This document shows, in pieces, positions 59,498 to 64,000 of a stretch of DNA of 64,000 bases; position 1 is the stretch's first letter; each line of letters opens with the position of its first letter. The notes under the pieces are model-generated. The model did no database searches. It was not told the origin of the DNA and worked only from the letters and a program-made list of their open reading frames with translations. Source of the DNA: Bos javanicus. Lineage: Eukaryota > Chordata > Mammalia > Artiodactyla > Bovidae. The stretch is taken from positions 6,616,854 through 6,680,853 of the forward strand of contig NC_083897.1 of assembly GCF_032452875.1 (NCBI RefSeq), read 5' to 3'. Both the position numbers and the translations under genes were made by a program.

Positions 59498-59695
59498 TGG
59501 ACTTTCCCTTGTTAGTCAGCTGGTAAAGAATCCGCCTGCAATGCAGGGGACCTGGGTTTGACTCCTGGGTTGGAAGATTTCCTGGAAAAGGGAAAGTCTA
59601 CCCACTCCAGTATTCTGGCCGGGAGAATTCCATAGATGGTATAGTCCATGGGGTCGCAAAGAGTCGGACACGACTGAGTGACTTTCACTTCACTT
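59498..59695 (+). mobile_element. Bov-tA SINE
   Basis: Sense Bov-tA: TGGACTTTCCCTTGTTAGTC head, tail GACTGAGTGACTTTCACTTC. Flanks CATATACTG (59489-59497) and CATATATACTG (59696-59706) look like a target duplication with a TA indel. Confidence 0.95.
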
Positions 59696-60012
59696 CATAT
59701 ATACTGAATTAATTTTTGACGAAGATACATAGACAATTCAGTGGAAATACTCATTTCAACAAATACTGCTAGAACACCTGAATAACAATATACAAAAACA
59801 AATTTCTATATATAACCCATATCATATACAAAAATTAACTAAGCGAATTATAGACCTAAATAAAAAATTTAAATTATAATGTTTTTAGAAAAATTATAGA
59901 AGAAAATTTTAGTGGTTCTCAGGTAAAGATTTCTTAAACATGATATCTAAAGCACAAATTATCTAAGAAAAATAAAAAATTGTTCATTAAAATTTAGAAG
60001 TCTTATTCTGGA

Positions 60013-61430
60013 AAATATACCTATAACTCTGCATATAAGTTAAATAAGCAGGGTGACAATATACAGCCTTGACATACTCCTTTTCCTATTTGGAACCAGT
60101 CTGTTGGTCCATGTCCAGTTCTAACTGTTGCTTCCTGACCTGCATACAGGTTTCTCAAGAGGCAGGTCAGGTGGTCTGGTATCCCTATCTCAGTAAGAAT
60201 TTTCCACAGTTGATTGTGATCCACACAGTCAAAGGCTTTGGCATAGTCAATAAGGCAGAAATAAATGTTTTTCTGGAACTCTCTTGCTTTTTCGATGATC
60301 CAGCAGATGTTGGCAATTTGATCTCTTGTTCCTCTGTCTTTTCTAAAACCAGCTTGAACATCTGGAAGTTCACGCTTCATGTATTGCTGAAGCCTGGCTT
60401 GGAGAATTTTGAGCATTACTTTACTAGCATGTGAGATGAGTGCAATTGTTCGGTAGTTTGAGCATTCTTTGGCATTGCCTTTCTTTGGGATTGGAATGAA
60501 AACTGATCTTTTCCAGTCCTGTGGCCACTGCTGAGTTTTCCAAATTCGTTGGCATATTGAGTAAAGCACTTGCACAGCATCATCTTCCAGGATTTGAAAT
60601 AGCTCAACTGGAATTCCATCACCTCCACTAGCTTTGTTTGTATTGATGCTTTCTAAGGCCCATTTGACTTCACATTCCAGGATGTCTGGCTCTAGGTCAG
60701 TGATCACACCATCATGATTATCTTGGTCGTGAAGATCTTTTTTGTACAGTTCTGTGTATTCTTGCCACCTCTTCTTAATACCTTCTGCTTCTGTTAGGTC
60801 CATACCATTTCTGTCCTTTATCGAGCCCAGCTTTGAATGACATGTTCCCTTGGTATCTCTAGTTTTCTTGAAGAGATCTCTAGTCTTTCCCATTCTGTTG
60901 TTTTCCTCTATTTCTTTGCATTGATCACTGAGGAAAGCTTTCTCATCTCTCCTTGCTATTCTTTGGAAGTCTTCATTCAGATGCTTATATTTCCTTTTCT
61001 CCTGTGCTTTTCACTTCTCTTCCTTTCACAGCTATTTGTAAGGCCTCCCCAGACCGCCATTTTGCTTTTTTGCATTTCTTTTCCATGGGGATGGTCTTGA
61101 TCCCTGTCTCCTATACAATGTCACAAACCTCTGTCCATAGTTCATCAGGCACTCTATTTATGAGATCTAGTCCCTTAAATCTATTTCTCACTTCCATTGT
61201 ATAATCATAAGGAATTTTATTTAGGTCATACCTGAATGGCTAGTGGTTTTCCCTACTTTCTTCAATTTAAGTCTGAATTTGGCAATACGGAGTTCATGAT
61301 CTGAACCACAGTCAGCTCCCGGTCTTGTTTTTGCTGACTGTATAGAGCTTCTCTATCTTTGGATGCAAAGAATATAATCAATCTGATTTTGGTTTTGACC
61401 ATCTGGTGATGTCCATGTGTGGAGTCTTCA
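60013..61430 (-). mobile_element. BovB LINE middle piece, both ends missing
   Basis: In reverse it spans from the end of the endonuclease region (complement of GGACATCACCAGATGGTCAA) to RT motif B, stopping in the TTATATGCAGAGT phrase. It lacks YADD, the C-terminal part and the 3' tail, which is unusual for target-primed insertion. CpG sites are partly kept. Confidence 0.93.
60021..60893 (-). pseudogene. BovB RT N-terminal half, 290-codon open frame
   Basis: Longest open frame in the window. Blocks in order: KKRWQEYTELYKKDLHD at 40-56, NKASGGDGIPVELFQ at 86-100, FIPIPKKGNAKECSNYR at 132-148, motif A IDYAKAFD at 215-222 (catalytic Asp 216), and GVCQGCILSP at 272-281. It ends ten residues before the YADD region because the element is truncated. 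One residue is lost in the usual TEELYKK block. No promoter or full domain; conservation reflects recent insertion, not function. Confidence 0.9.
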
Positions 61431-61700
61431 GAAAACCACAACTCAGTAAATAAAAGGACAAAAGATTAGAACAGAATCTTTTGAAAAGAAGATATCTGGA
61501 TGACAAATAAGCATATGAAATGTCACTAGTCATTAGGAAATGCAAACTAAAACTACAGTGAGATAGCTGTAAACACCTATTAAAATGGCTAAAATTGAAA
61601 AGACTGATAATACCCACTGTTAAGCAGGATGCCAACTAAACAGAGTTCTCATATACTGTTCATGAGAAAGTAAACAGCAACCACCTTGGAAACCACATAC

Positions 61701-61965
61701 AGGGTTTCTTGGACAGAGTAACAAGGAAACTTACAATACCATATGTAAAATAGATAGCCAAGGGGAATTTGCTGTATGACTCAGGGAACTCAAACAGGGG
61801 CTCTGTAACAACCTAGAGGGGTGGGATGGGAGGGAAGTTCAAGAGGGAGGGGACATATGTATACCTACAGGTGATTCATATTGATGTTTGGCAGAAACCA
61901 ACAAAATTCTGTAAAGCAATTATCCCTCAATTAAAAAAATAAATAAATTAAAACAAAACAAAAAG
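61701..61965 (+). mobile_element. Younger L1 3' UTR, sense
   Basis: TTGCTGTATGACTCAGGGAA, AACCTAGAGGGGTGGGATGG, ACAGGTGATTCATATTGATG, AAAGCAATTATCCCTCAATT and an A-rich tail: an artiodactyl L1 3' UTR distinct from the 34106-34624 type. Nested in the older L1. Confidence 0.88.
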
Positions 61966-62369
61966 TTAAACATACATCTATCCTCTTATCGAAGCATTCT
62001 ACTCCAAGGCATTTAGATAAGGCATATATTCCAAATGAAGCATGTGTCCATACAAACATGTTCAAATGTCCATAGCAGTTTTATTTATAATAATCAAGTG
62101 CAAAACAATGCACGTGTTCATGAATGGATAAAAATGAAAAAAAATGGGTATATGGATAAACATATAATGGAATATATCATATAAAGGAATAATTCTCCAC
62201 AATAAAGAAGAATGAACTAGTGATACATGAATCACAAATGAATTACACTAAAGAAGCTAGACCAAAAATTGTATAAAATATATTATTTCATTTATATAAA
62301 ATTCTATAAACTAACCTATAGTGACAGAAAGCATATCAGTGTTAGTCTGAGAAGGTCAGAAATGAGAAG

Positions 62370-62478
62370 GGGAAGGAGACAGGAAAACCACTTCAGCATT
62401 CTTGCATGGAGAGTTGCATGGACAAGGAGCCTGGTGGGCTACAGTCAATAGGGTCACAGTTGGACAGGACCGAAGTGA
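62370..62478 (+). mobile_element. Bov-A SINE fragment
   Basis: GGAAAACCACTTCAGCATTC, ACAAGGAGCCTGGTGGGCTA and a tail GGACCGAAGTGATTTAGTAT. Head absent, with small deletions. Confidence 0.85.
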
Positions 62479-62690
62479 TTTAGTATGCACACATGCAGGA
62501 GATAGGAGTTACAAAAGGATTTAAAGAAACTTTCAGGGTTCACATATGGGTTGACTATCATGACTGTGGTGAAATAAAAAGGGAAGTTCATACAGATGAT
62601 AGATAATAGATGGATACATAGACTCATTTTAAACATGTGCAGTTGACTGTGTGCCCATTATAATTCAATAATGTTATAAAAATGTCATGA

Positions 62691-63059
62691 GAAAATAACA
62701 CAAACTATATTCAAAGGTGACATCCAGATGTATTCAAGTTCCAATTGAGAAAAGTATAAAATGGTCTGAAACACTTTAGAAATATATATATTTTGTCTTT
62801 AAGATTAACTTCTTTAACAAGATACAAAACTGAGATATCATAAAGCAAAATTATAATCTAACCATAAAAAAAATTGTTTTTAATTTTAGTAAGGAACTTG
62901 TCAGAGGAAATTAATAGGTGAAAAAAATGAGGAAATTCAACAATAGAAGGATAGTGAGAAAACCCCCCAAAACTTGGAGAGTAAAAAATAAAACACTTAG
63001 AAATAACATGTGGGTCAAAGAAGGAATCTCAAGACAAATTTTAAGATATTTTGAACTAA
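62691..63059. other. No gene or recognised repeat
   Basis: AT-rich spacer between L1 and the last BovB. Confidence 0.5.
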
Positions 63060-64000
63060 ATGGCCAGTTTTCGTTCCAATCCCAAAGAAGGCAATGCCAA
63101 AGAATGTTCAAACTACCACACAATTATTCTCATTTAACATGCTGGTAAGGTAATGTTCAATACCTTCAAGCTAGGCGTCAACACTATGTGAACTAAGAAA
63201 TTTCAGATGTACAAGCTGGATTTAGAAAAGGCAGAGGAACCAGAGATCAAATTGCCCACATATGTTGATCATAGAAAAAGCAAGGGGATGCCAAAAAAAC
63301 ATCTGCTTCATTGACTATGCAAAAGTCTTTGATTGTATATATCACAATAATCTGTAGAAAATTCTTAAAGAAACAGGAATACCAGACCACCTTACCTGTC
63401 CCCTGAGAAACCTGTATGTAGGTCAAGAAACAACAGTTAGAACCTTACATGGAACAACAGACTGGTTCAAAATTGGGAAAGTCTGTATATTGTCACCCTG
63501 CTTATTTAACTTCTATGCAGATTACATCATGTGAAATGCCAGGCTGGATCAATTACAGGCTGGAATCAAGATTGCTGGGAAAAATATCAATAACCTCAGA
63601 TATGCAGATGATACTACTCTAATGGCATAAAATGAAGAGGAACTAAAGAGCCTCTTGAGGGTGAGAGAAGAAAGTGAAAAAACTGACTTAAAACTCAGCA
63701 TTCAAAAGCCATGATCATGGCAACTGGTTCCATCAATCATAGAAAACAGATGGGGAAAAGTTAGGAACAGTACCAGATTTTGTTTTCTTTGGCTCCAACA
63801 TCACTGCACACAGTGACTGCAGCCATGAAATTAAAAGATGCTTGCTCCTTGGAAGGAAAATTATGACAAAGGCTTATGACAGCATATTAAAAAGCAGAGA
63901 CATCACATTGCCAACAAAGGTCTGTGTAGTCAAAGTTATGGTTTTTCCAGTAGTCATGTATGGATGCAGATTTGGACAATAAAGAAGGCTGAGTGCCAAA
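63060..64000 (+). mobile_element. BovB LINE, degenerate, runs off window
   Basis: Starts at CCAGTTTTCGTTCCAATCCC (mid RT) and continues beyond the right edge in the C-terminal region. YADD codons intact at 63601-63612, but a TAA follows at 63628-63630 and earlier stops and indels are frequent (for example TAG near 63355, and a deleted stretch near 63481). An older copy. Confidence 0.93.

Larger units (their letters stand above)
58400..62690 (+). mobile_element. Old L1 LINE, ORF2 RT to 3' end, with nested insertions
   Basis: Sense L1: ATGGTGAAAATTAGAAAGTT, TTCTAGACAGTGCAATTAAG, AAAACTGTCTTTATTTCTAG (RT), continuing through C-terminal text and 3' UTR to about 62690. It is split by a SINE (59498-59695), BovB (60013-61430), a younger L1 tail (61701-61965) and Bov-A (62370-62478). 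Resuming text at 61431, 61966 and 62480 shows one host. Confidence 0.85.

Noticed and set aside
60069..60434. 121-codon plus-strand frame opposite the BovB RT
   Set aside because: Shadow of the 290-codon BovB frame on the minus strand.
1..64000. CRISPR array, bacterial operon, prophage or other microbial system
   Set aside because: All composition and repeat families are ruminant nuclear DNA. Regularly recurring similar units are SINE and BovB copies, not spaced direct repeats.

Overview
The window is nuclear DNA from a ruminant, most likely a bovid (cattle, sheep or goat lineage). The evidence is the repeat set: many BovB (RTE-clade) LINE copies, about twenty Bov-tA/Bov-A SINEs that share the BovB 3' tail, one cetartiodactyl tRNA-Glu (CHR-type) SINE, and 3' ends of the young ruminant L1. 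Beneath these lies an older mammalian layer of L1, L2, MIR, MER5A-like, MaLR and other LTRs, and mariner remnants. The DNA is AT-rich. I see no exon, promoter, CpG island or RNA gene of a host locus, so I read it as an intergenic, gene-poor region. Every long open frame is a retrotransposon remnant or its antisense shadow. The longest is a 290-codon piece of BovB reverse transcriptase at 60021-60893 on the minus strand.

Layout. 1-3822: antisense L1 split by two SINEs and an internally deleted BovB. 3823-10142: mostly unassigned, with two SINEs and a MER5A-like relic. 10143-12123: long 5'-truncated BovB. 12430-14175: antisense L1 3' region carrying three Bov-tA copies in the same orientation. 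14446-14561: CHR SINE with a 13-base target duplication. 15165-15735: two MIRs in opposite orientation. 16130-21140: mosaic of sense L1 5' and internal pieces, two BovB pieces facing opposite ways, an LTR tail, another L1 leader and the 3' half of a mariner. 22768-25307: microsatellite with a 40-base palindrome, LTR-like patch, L1 with a 5'-inverted young L1 inside it, MaLR LTR and a SINE dimer. 25350-35620: a long sense L1 host split by two head-to-tail BovB copies, a MaLR LTR that itself carries a BovB, a SINE and a young L1 3' end.

35621-39039: 3.4 kb with no repeat I recognise. 39040-40120: L1 3' end carrying a mariner-like MITE. 40228-48745: SINEs, young L1 tail, microsatellites, a young-looking BovB lacking its catalytic YADD box, L1, and a second BovB with a stop just before YADD. 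49056-52720: MER5A-like, MLT1-type LTR, and an inverted pair of L2 pieces, one holding an LTR. 54004-58206: BovB and SINE copies. 58400-62690: L1 host with four nested insertions. 63060-64000: degenerate BovB running off the window.

Nothing here works together as a pathway. The content is a stratified record of retrotransposition: old L1/L2/MIR/LTR at the base, BovB and Bov-tA on top, young L1 tails last. Several junctions look like products of target-primed reverse transcription with template jumping or twin priming; these are the best leads. No copy appears able to encode a complete active element. I found no evidence for a new biological system. All family assignments come from recognising consensus motifs by eye, without alignment, so boundaries are good to roughly 5-30 bases except where a target-site duplication fixes them.
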